Source: Roseococcus microcysteis
GTDB taxonomy: Bacteria > Pseudomonadota > Alphaproteobacteria > Acetobacterales > Acetobacteraceae
DNA: 64,000 nt
NCBI RefSeq assembly: GCF_014764365.1
Contig: NZ_CP061718.1
Span: forward strand, 1,984,001 to 2,048,000
Direction: 5' to 3'
Below the pieces are notes generated by a model. The model made no database searches and was not told the origin of the DNA. It saw only the letters and a program-made list of their open reading frames with translations. The position numbers and the translations under genes are program-made. The number at the start of each line of letters is the position of its first letter. The first letter of the stretch is position 1. Below are positions 48,741 to 59,174 of the stretch, piece after piece.

Positions 48741-48969
48741 GGTTCTGTATCAGTGGATGCGGGGACGTGCAGCCTACGATGCCAATACGTCGAGGTGCCC
48801 ATTTGATCCCCGCGCAACCCTGGCTCGGAGGGTTAGGGGGCACTATTTCCAATCCCTTCCCCTGTTCCAGTCGGCTTGGGGCACAAGTCGTACTCGCCGC
48901 AAGTCCATCAACGTTGTGCCGCCTGCCACACGGCATGTCTAGACAAGGTGCCAGAGCTTCCAGGAGAGG

Positions 48970-51900
48970 TCACCCGAACCGATTCCGATCAAAGCGGCCC
49001 ATATGCTCTTCAATCCCGTAGACCTCGAGCGCAAGTAGAGCCTCGAATAACTCTGTCCCGATATGGCGAGCCGCCTCAATCCTTTGTAAAGCCGTAGCGA
49101 TCTCAAAAAGATCGGAGGAGGATGACGCCCATCTGCTGCCCTGATTTGGCTCCTCTCCGCCATTAGCCTTAACCATACTAAGCGCCACCTCGCCAACAAG
49201 GAACGGATCAATTCCATCGCGGAGGGAGCTCTTTAGTAGGACAGGTAGGAAATGCTGATCAGACGTAAGGATGGCATTAGATGCTCGACAGGCGCGCAAT
49301 ACGCGTTCGGTGGCAACGTCACATGGCTTGCCCTGGTGCAAGCTGAAGATCGAGCGCAAGCCAGTGGCAAGCTTATGATCTGCTAGTGGCGCAAGGCGCT
49401 CGATCCAGGAGGTCGCTGCGCTACGGCAAGCCACCTCGGGCCAGACCCCTGCAACCGTGCAAGCGATCCCAAAAACGAAGTCAGACGTCTCTATGCCAAC
49501 GGTCGTCGATCCAATCCATTCCTCCAGCATCGCTGCGGGCAACGGATCCTCAGGAACGGTGAACGCGCGCAACATCACGAACTCCCCCGCAGCCTGCTGA
49601 GCCCGGTCCCAGTCGCCCGACAAAAGCTTTGTGATCCAGCGGTGAACCACCGGCGCAGGAAGCCAACGGTGGGTCCAGGCGAGTAGCCGCAGTCCCTCGA
49701 TACTGCCTGAAAGCGCGGGTTCCTTCTCAAAAAGACGTTCGAGGAACGCTACGGCCCGCTCGCGATCGGCATGCTGAAGGAAGCGGAGGTTGTCCGCCGC
49801 CGCCGTCCAGACCTTCGGATTCTCACATCGCTCAAGATGCTCCTCGAGGATCGCGAGCCAAAGGTCAGCAGCCGGAGGCGACCGTAGCAGGAAACCGACC
49901 TCGAGGGCATGTAGTACCGGGTAGTTGCCCCCGGGCAGTATCCTCATCCCACCCATGCCCCACAGGAGCGGATGCAAACGATCTTCGTCTTTTTTCGGCT
50001 TCTCGGCCTCCTCCTGTGCCTTTCTCTCGGACTGTGTGTGCTCGGCGAGCCAGCCGGCGATAGTGGTGCAGACCCGGTCATCCAGCCCGCCTAGTCGGGA
50101 CGCCATTTTAGCAACGACCCATGCGGCGCCGTGTCGAAAGTGAGGGGACGAGAAACCTCGATTGTGAAGCTCCATCACGAGGCCGACGATTTCCTCGGGC
50201 AAGACGTCGTCTCGTTGAGACATCTCGCTGATCGCATGCTCCACTGGGCGCTCCATATCGCCCGGAGCCATTTTTTGGATGAGCCGTTTCGCGCGGTCCG
50301 GGTGCTCCTTCGCGAAAGCACCGAAGACCCTCGCGGCGTCCACGCTGCGGTTGCGCCGGCGTTCGAAAACGCTACCCCATGCGCTGCCGTCGGGATGCAG
50401 CCCGAGAAACCCAAGAATGTCACGGTCCCTCGCCTTCGCCATCGAGTCAGCGGTCATCGCCACATCCTCAACATCCCGGACGACTATCCCACCTCCCCTC
50501 GACGGCTCTCCAACAGCGCGAAGCTCCTCCTGAATCAGTCGAGTGAGGGACTGAGTGCGGCTCGCCTCCGGCACGGCCATGAGTAGGTCGAGCTGATCCT
50601 GGCGGACCCACTTTGACGCCTGCATGCGATGCGCCAGATCGTAGTCCGCTAGGGCCCGTCCCTGCGTCCAACGCCTGATCGCGTCTACGAGCCGCTGGAG
50701 GTCCAAGGGGGGCAGCTGCGGCGCGACTGCTGCGATGAGACTTACTGTCACCTTCCGTCGGTTATCGTACGTCCCGAGTTGGAATCGCCGGTCATCCCCA
50801 AGGAGATAGTCAAGCACTACAGACGGATGGCTTACAGCCACCGCAAGGTAGCCCGCGGCGAGGAAGTGGTGGAGGACCTCCAGGTCGGTCGAAATCACAC
50901 CTGAAGCGAAGCTGACGAACGCATCAGGATCCTGGCCCGCCCACGCCGCGATGGCGTTCGCGAACGCCGGCCCAGGGCGGTCTCCGTCGTGGGATGAAGA
51001 TCCGAAGCGCTCGAGGAGCGAGCCGTCATCATACTGGTAGCCGCCACGATGCTCGTAACCAGCAACTGTCAGGGCCGCTACCTGTGCGAACCAAGGCCAA
51101 AGTGTTTTCACATTTGCCGCCGGGGCGCTAAGGAGTAGCGCTCCGAACCCGTGCATGCCAGCCGGATCGGCCAGGACGCGCTTGAGGGCGGCGCCCGGTG
51201 AGCCTTCAGCACGGGCTTCCGCAAGCACCACGTCGAGTCGTCGGAGAAGAAAGCCCGGGAGCCGGCGCGGCAACGATCCATCAATGGATTTGGCGAGGTT
51301 CAAAAAGCTCCAAGATTCGATGGTCGGAACGATTTCCTCTGCAATATCCACGGCGGCATCGGTCCAGACTGTTAGACCATCGAGGACGAGAGATGCGCGG
51401 CCGCGCAATTCTGAAACCGTCCAATGCTTCGCGACCAGGGGCAGAACTATGTCGCGCCTGACGTTTACAACGGAGCGGAGGACTGCGCCGCAGGTCCATC
51501 CGAGAGGGTCGGGCGCACGCATAAGGTCGGTGATTCCCGGCAGCAGCCGATCGAACCAGCCGGTGCTTCCGATAGTCGCACGCAAGGCCCTTGCCCCTTC
51601 TTTGGGGTCAGTCACCACAGACAGAAGGAGGCGGGCCTCGCCGTCGGTCGGATGAGCCTGCTTCCCGACGAAATCTCGGAGCAGCCACCGTAAGTGGAGC
51701 CTAAGGTCCGGCGCGGTCCAAAGCTGCACGAGTTGTCGCTCGTAGCCGGAGGGATCGGATGCGCGAAGATAGGTCAGCGCGCTCCAGACGGTTGGCCGCG
51801 CGAAGATTGTGCTTTGTCGTGCAAGGGCATAATCCACGACGCTTTCTCCGTCGGCGACGAAGGCTCGGGCGCGCACGAAATCGAAGAGTGTCTGGTGCCG

Positions 51901-53439
51901 GAACCCAAGCCGGCGGCCGCTTCGCACTAGGAAGCCCGCCGCTTCCAGCCGTCCGACGGCGTCGCTGTACGCATCGAAGCGGGCGGAGGGAACCCAGAGG
52001 TCCTCCTCCTCGACCATCGCACGCGCTACAGCGTGGAGTGCATCCCCGTCTCTCTGTCCTGACGCACCGGAGAGGATTCGCCGGCGGAATACCTCCTCCA
52101 ACATGTCGTGATAGCTCGGATAAGCCGCTCCGGCGTCGGCCAGGTATCGAAGGAAGAGGTCCAGGTGCTGGGGCGCGCAGAGCACCTCGCGAAACTCCGG
52201 GCTCCAGTTCGTCGGGTCGAGCCCCGCCCCTCTTAGGAGAGGTTCGACCGCATCCCAAGAAAGTAGCGGGAGGTGCAGCGAAGTGGCGCCGAGAGAGGTA
52301 AGACGCGCGTCGTGCCGGAATTCGAATTCTCGGCATGATAAGATGATAGCAAGGTTTCGATGGTTGCGGACGAGGGCGACGAGCGAAAGCAGCGCGCTAA
52401 GGCGGCCACCGTGCTGGTCCATGAGGTCGGCAAGCGCATCGAGCTGGTCGATCAAGAGGACGACGGGCCCCTCGGTCGCAAGACGGACGAGGCAGCGGTC
52501 CAGAGATTCCGGCACTCCCATCTCGGCATCAAGGTCGGCGAGGGACACAACACTACGGGGAAGAGCGTCTGCCTTGATCGCTAGGAGGGTTGTCCCCCGC
52601 GTAGCGAGTTCACCACCGAGCTTAGCGAGGAGCGCTGACTTCCCCGAACCCGGCTGACCGAGGAGCACTAGGGGCGGCCCTTCGAGCTTCGCGATGTGAT
52701 CGAGCATGCTCGTCAACTCGGGCCGAGCGACCCACTGACCAGCAGTGGTAGCCGGCCAGGCGAGGAGGGTTGCCGACTTAACGCCAAGTACGCGGCGCAC
52801 CCTCTCGGCGTCCTTGCCCTCGAATGCCGCTGGCACATCTGTGGGCGACGCTACACCCCCGAGTAGGTCTCGCGCACGGATGACCGCGTTGCCAGTTAGG
52901 CTTCGATGGATGTCTTCTATCCGCTCGGCCATCTGCCGCGTTCTCGGCGCAACATCGGGAAAATGTCGTTCCATGATCACCTCATGGCGCCCGATGAGTT
53001 GGCAGAGGTCGTCCCAGCCCATAGCCCGGACCTCGAACAGCCCCAGCGCGCGATGCTCTTCGGTGATGTCGCGAGCGAGCGCCTCTACGTCGGCACGCTT
53101 TGGCCCGGAGGTCACGAGGGTCCAATGCGTGAGCTTCGGGCTAAAGGTCAGTGCCTTTTCCACCTCCTTCCGAAGCTCGGCAGGCATAACCTCCTTCTCT
53201 GCGTAGTTGTCCTTCCCCTTGCACTGCACGGCGATCCAATCGCCGTTTGGCAGTCTGCCCCAGACGTCGACCCCGTGTTGCGCATCGCCACGGCGCCCAT
53301 TCTTCTGGGCTGTGGGGTCACCCCACACCTCGGCGAATAGGGAACGGCAAATGTCTTCGAACGTCTCCCAGGACGTCGGAGGGGGATGCTGGAATGCCTC
53401 GAAGCTCACAACATGTGTCCACCGCCTTTGATGGGGCAA
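48970..53439 (-). CDS. Giant Mrr-like nuclease-NACHT/STAND NTPase, putative defence protein
   Basis: A 1489-aa multidomain protein. Residues about 20-150 form an Mrr-like restriction-endonuclease fold: D58 in GVDVWG and QCK at 72-74 make the D-x(n)-QxK active site. A P-loop GQPGSGKS (261-268), Walker B VVLLIDQLDAL (326-336) and SCREFEF give an NTPase of the NACHT/STAND class, with the helical segment FRHQTLFDFVRARAF after it. The remaining 900 or so residues are a helical-repeat-like array with no known motif, probably the sensor. This order (effector, NTPase, long sensor) is that of antiviral STAND proteins. The start is TTG at 53439; GTG at 53409 is an alternative. It lies 34 bp after the IS-split giant gene. 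Confidence 0.85.
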   Translation of the reverse strand: MPHQRRWTHVVSFEAFQHPPPTSWETFEDICRSLFAEVWGDPTAQKNGRRGDAQHGVDVWGRLPNGDWIAVQCKGKDNYAEKEVMPAELRKEVEKALTFSPKLTHWTLVTSGPKRADVEALARDITEEHRALGLFEVRAMGWDDLCQLIGRHEVIMERHFPDVAPRTRQMAERIEDIHRSLTGNAVIRARDLLGGVASPTDVPAAFEGKDAERVRRVLGVKSATLLAWPATTAGQWVARPELTSMLDHIAKLEGPPLVLLGQPGSGKSALLAKLGGELATRGTTLLAIKADALPRSVVSLADLDAEMGVPESLDRCLVRLATEGPVVLLIDQLDALADLMDQHGGRLSALLSLVALVRNHRNLAIILSCREFEFRHDARLTSLGATSLHLPLLSWDAVEPLLRGAGLDPTNWSPEFREVLCAPQHLDLFLRYLADAGAAYPSYHDMLEEVFRRRILSGASGQRDGDALHAVARAMVEEEDLWVPSARFDAYSDAVGRLEAAGFLVRSGRRLGFRHQTLFDFVRARAFVADGESVVDYALARQSTIFARPTVWSALTYLRASDPSGYERQLVQLWTAPDLRLHLRWLLRDFVGKQAHPTDGEARLLLSVVTDPKEGARALRATIGSTGWFDRLLPGITDLMRAPDPLGWTCGAVLRSVVNVRRDIVLPLVAKHWTVSELRGRASLVLDGLTVWTDAAVDIAEEIVPTIESWSFLNLAKSIDGSLPRRLPGFLLRRLDVVLAEARAEGSPGAALKRVLADPAGMHGFGALLLSAPAANVKTLWPWFAQVAALTVAGYEHRGGYQYDDGSLLERFGSSSHDGDRPGPAFANAIAAWAGQDPDAFVSFASGVISTDLEVLHHFLAAGYLAVAVSHPSVVLDYLLGDDRRFQLGTYDNRRKVTVSLIAAVAPQLPPLDLQRLVDAIRRWTQGRALADYDLAHRMQASKWVRQDQLDLLMAVPEASRTQSLTRLIQEELRAVGEPSRGGGIVVRDVEDVAMTADSMAKARDRDILGFLGLHPDGSAWGSVFERRRNRSVDAARVFGAFAKEHPDRAKRLIQKMAPGDMERPVEHAISEMSQRDDVLPEEIVGLVMELHNRGFSSPHFRHGAAWVVAKMASRLGGLDDRVCTTIAGWLAEHTQSERKAQEEAEKPKKDEDRLHPLLWGMGGMRILPGGNYPVLHALEVGFLLRSPPAADLWLAILEEHLERCENPKVWTAAADNLRFLQHADRERAVAFLERLFEKEPALSGSIEGLRLLAWTHRWLPAPVVHRWITKLLSGDWDRAQQAAGEFVMLRAFTVPEDPLPAAMLEEWIGSTTVGIETSDFVFGIACTVAGVWPEVACRSAATSWIERLAPLADHKLATGLRSIFSLHQGKPCDVATERVLRACRASNAILTSDQHFLPVLLKSSLRDGIDPFLVGEVALSMVKANGGEEPNQGSRWASSSSDLFEIATALQRIEAARHIGTELFEALLALEVYGIEEHMGRFDRNRFG

Positions 53440-54623
53440 TGTGAGGGGGCTGCATCAACGCCGCCGATATAGCCTAATATCGCATGCGCCGCGCGATTCT
53501 CGCGTCATTGTCCTCCCAATCGGCTTCGCTCAGATAAGCCTTCTCCACACCCCGCAGGATCGCCGCCACGCGCGGATGCGTGTAGGCTGTTGCGTCGGCC
53601 CATCCTCGATACTTGGCCGCGAGTTCACGTTCCTGCACACCCCCTTCACCACGCCAGTGCGCGCCGCGCGCGTTGCGCAGGGCGACATGCATTCCTCGTT
53701 CGATATGGTGGTTTGCGACCACCTCCAACGCGTCGCGCACCGGGAGGCAAGGCCAGACGTTGTCCTCGCCCGCCGGCGCTTTGGCCAGTATCTTGCCGAT
53801 CATCTGATCGCCAGTGTCCAGCCTTGCCAGCGCGGACAGTGAAGCCTGCGCCTGCGCGACCCAGGCAATGATGCGAGCGGCTTCCAACTCGCCGTCGGGC
53901 ACGCCGGGGATGAACTCAACCACGTCCAGAAGCCTGTAGGCTGCTTCTGCGCGACTGCTGCGCGCCTCCTCATCATTGAGTCTCAGCTCGGGCGGGTCTT
54001 CCTGGTCATCCTTGCGCTTCGTGAAGAACGCGACTGCGTGGACGAAGGACTCCGGTTGCGCCGCCATGGCGCGTGAAAGGTTGACCGGGATGCTTTCGCC
54101 TCGACCGAAAATGTCGATGAAGCGAAACTCAAGGCCCGCCATCTGATCGGTGGTAATCTCGCCGCTGTCGTTCAGAAGCTTAAACGCGTCGCGAAGCGCG
54201 TAGGGCTCGAGCATGTAGGTGTTCGCTGCCTCAGTCGAGTTGGTCAGGATGGCTACCAGCAGCGCGTAGAGCAGCGGCACGGGCAGCCCTTTTAGGTCGA
54301 GCTGGGAGAGTTGGAACGCCGCTCTCGGCCGCCGCGCGGCAATCAGTCGCTTCACGGCCTCGGGTAGGTCTGCCGGATCGCGGCTCCAGCGCGGGTTCAC
54401 CTCGCTCCAATAAACCGCCTGAACCTTGTCATCGAGTTCGTCGACGAACGTCCAAGTCTTCTTGTCGAAGGGAGCCAACATTAGTAACTGAGCAATCTTC
54501 TCAGGCACCACGCATGAAGCCACGTCGCGCAGTATCGCGCCGTCCTCATCGCCAGCTTTCAGGAGCGCACCTTCGATAAGTTGGCCTCGGGCGCCCTTGA
54601 CAGCCCATCCGGGAAGTTTGCTT

Positions 54624-55465
54624 TCACGCTGAGCGTCTTGGGGCCAGACGCCGAAGCATGATGCGGATCATGGCCATGCGCACGAAGGCGGCAGCGATAC
54701 GGCAGTGGCGCTCGAAATCGCGGGCCAGCCGTCGGTTGCGGCTGATCCAGCCGATGGTGCGCTCCACGATCCAGCGCTTCGGCAGCACGACGAATTTGTG
54801 CCTGTCGCAGCGGCGGACGATCTCCATCTTCCACAATCCGGTGCGGGCAACGACAGCAGCCATCTTCGGCCCCCCATAGCCCGCATCGCCGATGATGCGC
54901 TCGACAAAGGGGAACAGCCTGCGCGCCTGGCGCAGCAGCGGCTCGGCGCCGTCGCGGTCTTGCACGCTGGCTGGGTGAACAACCACACCGAGCAGCAAGC
55001 CCAGCGTATCGGTCAGCAGGTGACGCTTGCGGCCGACGATCTTCTTGCCCGCGTCATAGCCGGACGGATCAAGCGTAGAGCCCCCTTTTGCGCCGCCTTT
55101 GCCGTCTGGCTGTCGATGATCGCCGTCGTAGGGCTGGCCTCACGGCCTGCCTGCTCGCGCACCGCGACAAAGAGCACGTGGTGCAGGCGCTCGATGGTCC
55201 CTTCCCACTCCCAGCGCGAGAAGTAGTCCCACACCGTGCTCTTCGGCGGCAGGTCCTTCGGCAGCGCGCTCCACTGGCAGCCGGTCGAGAGCACATAGAA
55301 CACCGCGTTCAGCACCTCGCGCACATCCACCCTGCGCGGCCTGCCTCCGTGCTTCGCGGGTCGGATCAGCGGCGCCACCAGCGCCCATTCCGCATCCGTC
55401 AGGTCAGAGGGGTAACGCAGCCCGCGCCGATCCGCCGCACGTCGATGCTCCGCCGTCCACGCCAT
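54624..55465 (-). CDS. IS5-family transposase, made by -1 frameshifting
   Basis: The first frame (from 55465) starts MAWTAEHRRAADRRGLRYPSD and has the domain of IS5-group transposases (DLTDAEWALVAPLI, YVLSTGCQWSALPKDLPPKST) plus the first catalytic aspartate in IIDSQTAK. The second frame (to 54624) has the second aspartate in RIIGDAGYGG and the glutamate in RWIVERTIGWISRNRRLARDFE. Together about 280 aa, the normal size. The join lies at a slippery sequence. Confidence 0.88.
55082..55088 (-). promoter_or_regulatory. Slippery heptamer for -1 frameshifting
   Basis: On the minus strand A-AAG-GGG, in the zero frame, fits X-XXY-YYZ. Slipping back one base lets both tRNAs re-pair and leads from the first transposase frame straight into KGGSTLDPSGYDAGKKIVG of the second. 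Confidence 0.6.
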
Positions 55466-58400
55466 CCGTCTGCTCCCGCGAACCGTCCGTAGGACCAGAG
55501 AATCACATCCGATTCAGACGATTCAATTCCTTTCCGGATGGGCTCTGAGATCGCTTCCGTTCGCGATTTCTGCCAATGCCTCGGCCAGCGTTGCACGATC
55601 ATCGAGGACCTGGGCCAGGAACCAACCTACATTATGTGCAGCTTGCCCGCGCTCAGCGAGGCGCAAAACTTCCTCCGCCCCGCCGCACGTAAAGACCTCT
55701 TCTACGGCTTGCGCTCTCAGCTCCGCGATACGCTCGGCACGTGCGCGGTGATCATAGTCATCGTCGATGACGTCGTCGGCCGATTCTTCGACCCAGCTCT
55801 GCCTGAACAGCCAGTCGTGACGCAGAACTAGATCGGCGGGCTGCAAGCGCTCGAAGGTCGCCTTAGCGCGGGTCGTTCTTTTGGCAGCTGCGCCTTTCGC
55901 GCCGCGCATTCGGGCGCGGCGCGTCAATACGGAGGTTCGAATCCGCTCGCGTAGGTCGGCCTTATCCTCCTCGCTCGCCGAGGTAATCCAGCGGTCAACT
56001 ACGTCCCAGACCTCGTCGTGTAGCTCTTCGCCCACGCCGTCGAGGTTGCTGACCAGATCGCCGATCGTGGCAAGGGTATGGATGGGCCAGTCAAGCACGA
56101 GCCTGAAGAGAAACAACGTGAACGCGTTGTCCTCGCGGCGCGTGATCGGACTGCCCTTACCATGCCCGTCCGGTCGCCAGCGGGGTTTGTGGCTATAGTG
56201 GCCGACACGGGAACGCTGCGAGAATTGTTCGATGCAGATCGGCCAAGCGACGTTAGCGTGCCTATCAGCTAGCATCTTCATCGCGTCCTGCCGATGCTCG
56301 AGTTTGGCGCTCGTCTGCGGCATCCAAGAGCGGAAAATTGATGACAGGCTGCTGGAGGGCTTGTTCATAAGATTATCGTCGATCGCACGCTCCGCCAGCC
56401 GGCCGAGGACTAGCACCGTCCTCAGGAACAGCTCGTCGGACCAGGCGAGATTTTCCAGTGCCCACAGCAGCCCAGTGCGCGGCGAACTCACGAACGGAAA
56501 ATCAGTTGCGGGGCGCATTAGTTCAAGGGTCACTGGCTTCTCGGCTCTCAGATCCGCCTCGATGATCGACAGGAACGTGTCTGGCGCCGCCTCCGCATAG
56601 AGCGGAAGGTTGTAGTTCTGCGATTGAAGCGTGCTGACCGAGAGCGGTGTGAGCAATTCACGTACCAGGTGTTCGGCATGCGCGGCGCAGTCGAAGTTAA
56701 GACGCCCCTTGAAAAGCGCTGGGCCGTAGACGGCCATCAGCACAAGCGTCTCGGCAAAGCCGTCTCGCAGCGCACCCGAAATCTCGCGCGTCTTGCCATA
56801 GATCGCGGCTGTCCATTGATCCTTCTCCGGGAGCTCGAGTGCCGGGTCCAGTTCGGCGAGAACCAGCGCTGCAACGTCGAAGAACCGCTGCAGATCGACC
56901 GCGGTGAAGCTGGTCTGGATGGCGAAAAGAGCGTCGATCTTCGAGACCACGCCGCGATAGCACCCGGCCGCCCAGACGGGGGCGCTGTCGAGCGGAAGCA
57001 GCGCCGCGATGCGGCGTTCGAGCTCCTCGAAGGCAACGTCGCCCGCAAGGATCTCCAGCATCGCCTGATCGGTCTTGTTGTCGGCTTTCCAGGCACCGGC
57101 TAGCACGAAGGGGATGAGGCCCGCTGCCGTCACCTGATCGGACGCCCAGTCCGGGGTGCGGATCGCGGCAAGGCGAGATAGGCGGCGCCGAAGCACCGTC
57201 GGCGAGCGACCGGATTCTCGGGCCAGCTGATCGATGCGATCTTTGTCTAGGCCCATCGCTTCCAGCGCCTTGTTAAAGCTCTCCCAGTTGAGCGTCTCAA
57301 GCTCGATGTCGGGTTTGGCGTTGGTCGCGTTACGCGGGTAAATGATGAAAGATGGCATCGACGACCGGAACGGCGCGAACTCCTTCTCGACCTCCCGCGA
57401 CAGGATGACTGGAATGAAGTTGGTGACGCGTGCCGCAAGCTTGCTGAGCGGCCCGGGCTCGCGGAACACGATAATGCGGTCGCGATAGGCGCCTAACTCG
57501 GGATCGTCGGGTGCGAACGCAGCGCTAAGGAACGCTAGCACTTCATCTTTGGAATCGCCCACGATGACGGCAGGCTGATACGGATCGGAGCCGAGTATGC
57601 GCTTTAGCGTTACCTTCGCGCTGTTGACAGCATCCGTGAATATCGCTGGGGTCATTGGTGGCTCGCAGTCCGCACCCCAATCTCGTTCGGCATGATCCAA
57701 CGAGATCGCGCCCTGCGCCTCCTGGCCGGTCTCGCTAGCAAACCAAGCTTGGCCAGCGATCGACTGTTCCAGCCACTGCTCGAGATCGCTGGCATCATAT
57801 GCGCGAACGTCTCTCCAGAGTTTCTCCTTTTGGCGGGCTTTCATCCACGCCGACTTCCCCGACCACGATCGCGGCGTCACAAACACAAACGTCATCTTCC
57901 GGCGCTCATTCAACGGGATGGCTTTTACGCTCTTCGCGAAATCCCCATCGGCCTTGCCCTTGACATCCTGCGTGACGCCGAACTCCCAGCCCGAATGGCC
58001 TTCAGGAACCCATGGCGTTCCCTGTCCGGCAATGACCTCGCCGTCCCAACCTTCGCGTTCGCTGTTGTCGTTGCCGGGAAAGTCTGACCTGGTCAGGCCG
58101 CTCGTCGTGGAGTTCACCAGCGTCCGCAGAAAAACTGACAGGCGCTGCCGCGGCGCAATGCCGGTCGAACCCCACTCTTCGATGCGCGATGCCCGAATCT
58201 GGAGGAACGGGGGCACGTACGACTTGATAGCTAAGCTCGTGCCGCTTCGTTTTGATGTGGCAGCGTGCCAGTCGCTTTGCACGTCGAGCAGCTTGCGCGC
58301 CGAAACCCCGAACGCCGCCTCCAGCCGCGCCGCCATTTCGCTAGAGAGCTCGGCCTTCCCATTCAAAAAATTTGAGAGTGTCGGCCGACTAACTCCGAGA

Positions 58401-58503
58401 TGCTGGGCAGCCTTAGTTACGTTCATTCCGGCTGGAATGACGAGATCGCGGACATAACGCCCAGGGTGTATCGGACTTTCGGTCATCGCTGTGATGTAGC
58501 ACC

Positions 58504-58542
58504 GTAACGCTGCCGATCAATAGCGTGTAGCGTTACACGCTA
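58504..58542. promoter_or_regulatory. Nested palindromic operator before the HTH giant gene
   Basis: TAGCGTGTA (58521-58529) and TACACGCTA (58534-58542) are a perfect 9-bp dyad around GCGT. GTAACGCT (58504-58511) is inverted relative to AGCGTTAC (58529-58536). The sites start 18 bp before the gene, whose product begins with an HTH, so autoregulation is likely. Confidence 0.65.
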
Positions 58543-59066
58543 CATCTTGAATAGCCTTTTTACGAAGGGGCGCTGACATGTCCCTTTGGGGCGCCAGGCC
58601 GATAATGATGGAGACCTGCATCAGAACAGAGGTGGCCTGAGTGATCGAGACGGCGACGTTTCGCGACGGCGCCTGATAGGCGGTACCGTAGCCCTGGCGC
58701 GGGCTGACCGTTGACCAGCCCGCCGCTGACGCAGGCGCTCTTCTAAGGATGCGCACACCGTGAGCGCCTGCGCTGCACCCAAGACCAAGCGCCAACGGCA
58801 CAGGCACAACATGCGCAACTACCATAGCTTCGCCGCCGATGACGGGTTCGGCTATTTCCTGCGCCTCCATCCGGATGCCTGAGAGCAAATCAAGACCCTC
58901 ACCCCCAAGGAACGCGTGAATGCCCATTACTTGTTAGTGGACAAGGTCAACAACCTCTTTTTAAGCAAAACTACTTGAACCCACATGAGGTTTTACAAGT
59001 TGCGCATCGGGACTCACCGCATGCCCAGAAGCAACACCAAAACCTTCAGATCATATAATATTCTTT
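58543..59066. other. Intergenic region between the giant genes and imuA
   Basis: About 520 bp without a convincing gene. On the plus strand a frame from GTG near 58756 reads MRNYHSFAADDGFGYFLRLH at 58811, is stopped by TGA and goes on as KTLTPKERVNAHYLLVDKVN until 58978, which may be a remnant. The minus strand has an open frame (58517-58927) with no protein character. The right part is clearly A+T-rich. Confidence 0.45.
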
Positions 59067-59099
59067 GGAATTGATTTATCGGACAATTCCGCATATATT
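59067..59099 (+). promoter_or_regulatory. Likely imuA promoter with overlapping dyad
   Basis: TTGATT (59071-59076) and TATATT (59094-59099) are spaced 17 bp, a good sigma-70 promoter, 76 bp before imuA. The dyad GGAATTG/CAATTCC (59067-59073, 59084-59090) overlaps the -35 and spacer. I do not see the alphaproteobacterial LexA box GTTC-N7-GTTC here. Confidence 0.5.
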
Positions 59100-59174
59100 C
59101 AGGTATTTATCAGATATAAATCCTAATTTCCTTGACCGTGGGAGATATGCGCCTCTACATAAGAATGTAGTCAC

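Larger units (their letters stand above)
54601..55545 (-). mobile_element. IS5-family insertion sequence (IS1031/IS427-like), 945 bp
   Basis: Ends CAGCCCATCCGG and, reversed, GAGCCCATCCGG form imperfect terminal inverted repeats. The 3-bp direct repeats TGA at 54598-54600 and 55546-55548 flank it, fitting the TNA target of IS1031-type elements. It carries one DDE transposase in two frames and sits inside the giant HTH gene. Group assignment is by memory of family features. Confidence 0.88.
53474..58486 (-). pseudogene. Giant HTH protein gene split by an IS element
   Basis: The N-terminal 987 codons (58486 down to the element) and the last 350-370 codons (up to 53474) are two parts of one gene. 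Taking out 54601-55545 and one TGA copy joins GSDL to KGARGQLIEGALLKAGDED in frame, giving about 1354 aa. Residues 1-65 are a HigA/XRE HTH (NVTKAAQHLGVSRPTLSNFL). About 145-180 look like a PD-(D/E)xK nuclease (GWDGEV, SGWEFGVTQDVKGKADGDF). PAVIVGDSKDEVLAF near 306 looks like a P-loop without GK[ST]. The rest is helical. No known family is recognised. As it stands the protein ends in the element. Confidence 0.78.

Noticed and set aside
58517-58927. 136-codon open frame before the HTH giant gene
   Set aside because: It ends inside the operator palindrome and has no recognisable domain; one hydrophobic stretch is not enough to support it.
46197-59174. Attachment-site direct repeats around the accessory region
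   Set aside because: I found no long direct repeat at the two edges by eye; the 33-bp repeat is coding sequence of two recombinase remnants.
59091-59174. LexA box upstream of imuA
   Set aside because: No GTTC-N7-GTTC or its complement was found between the promoter and the start codon.
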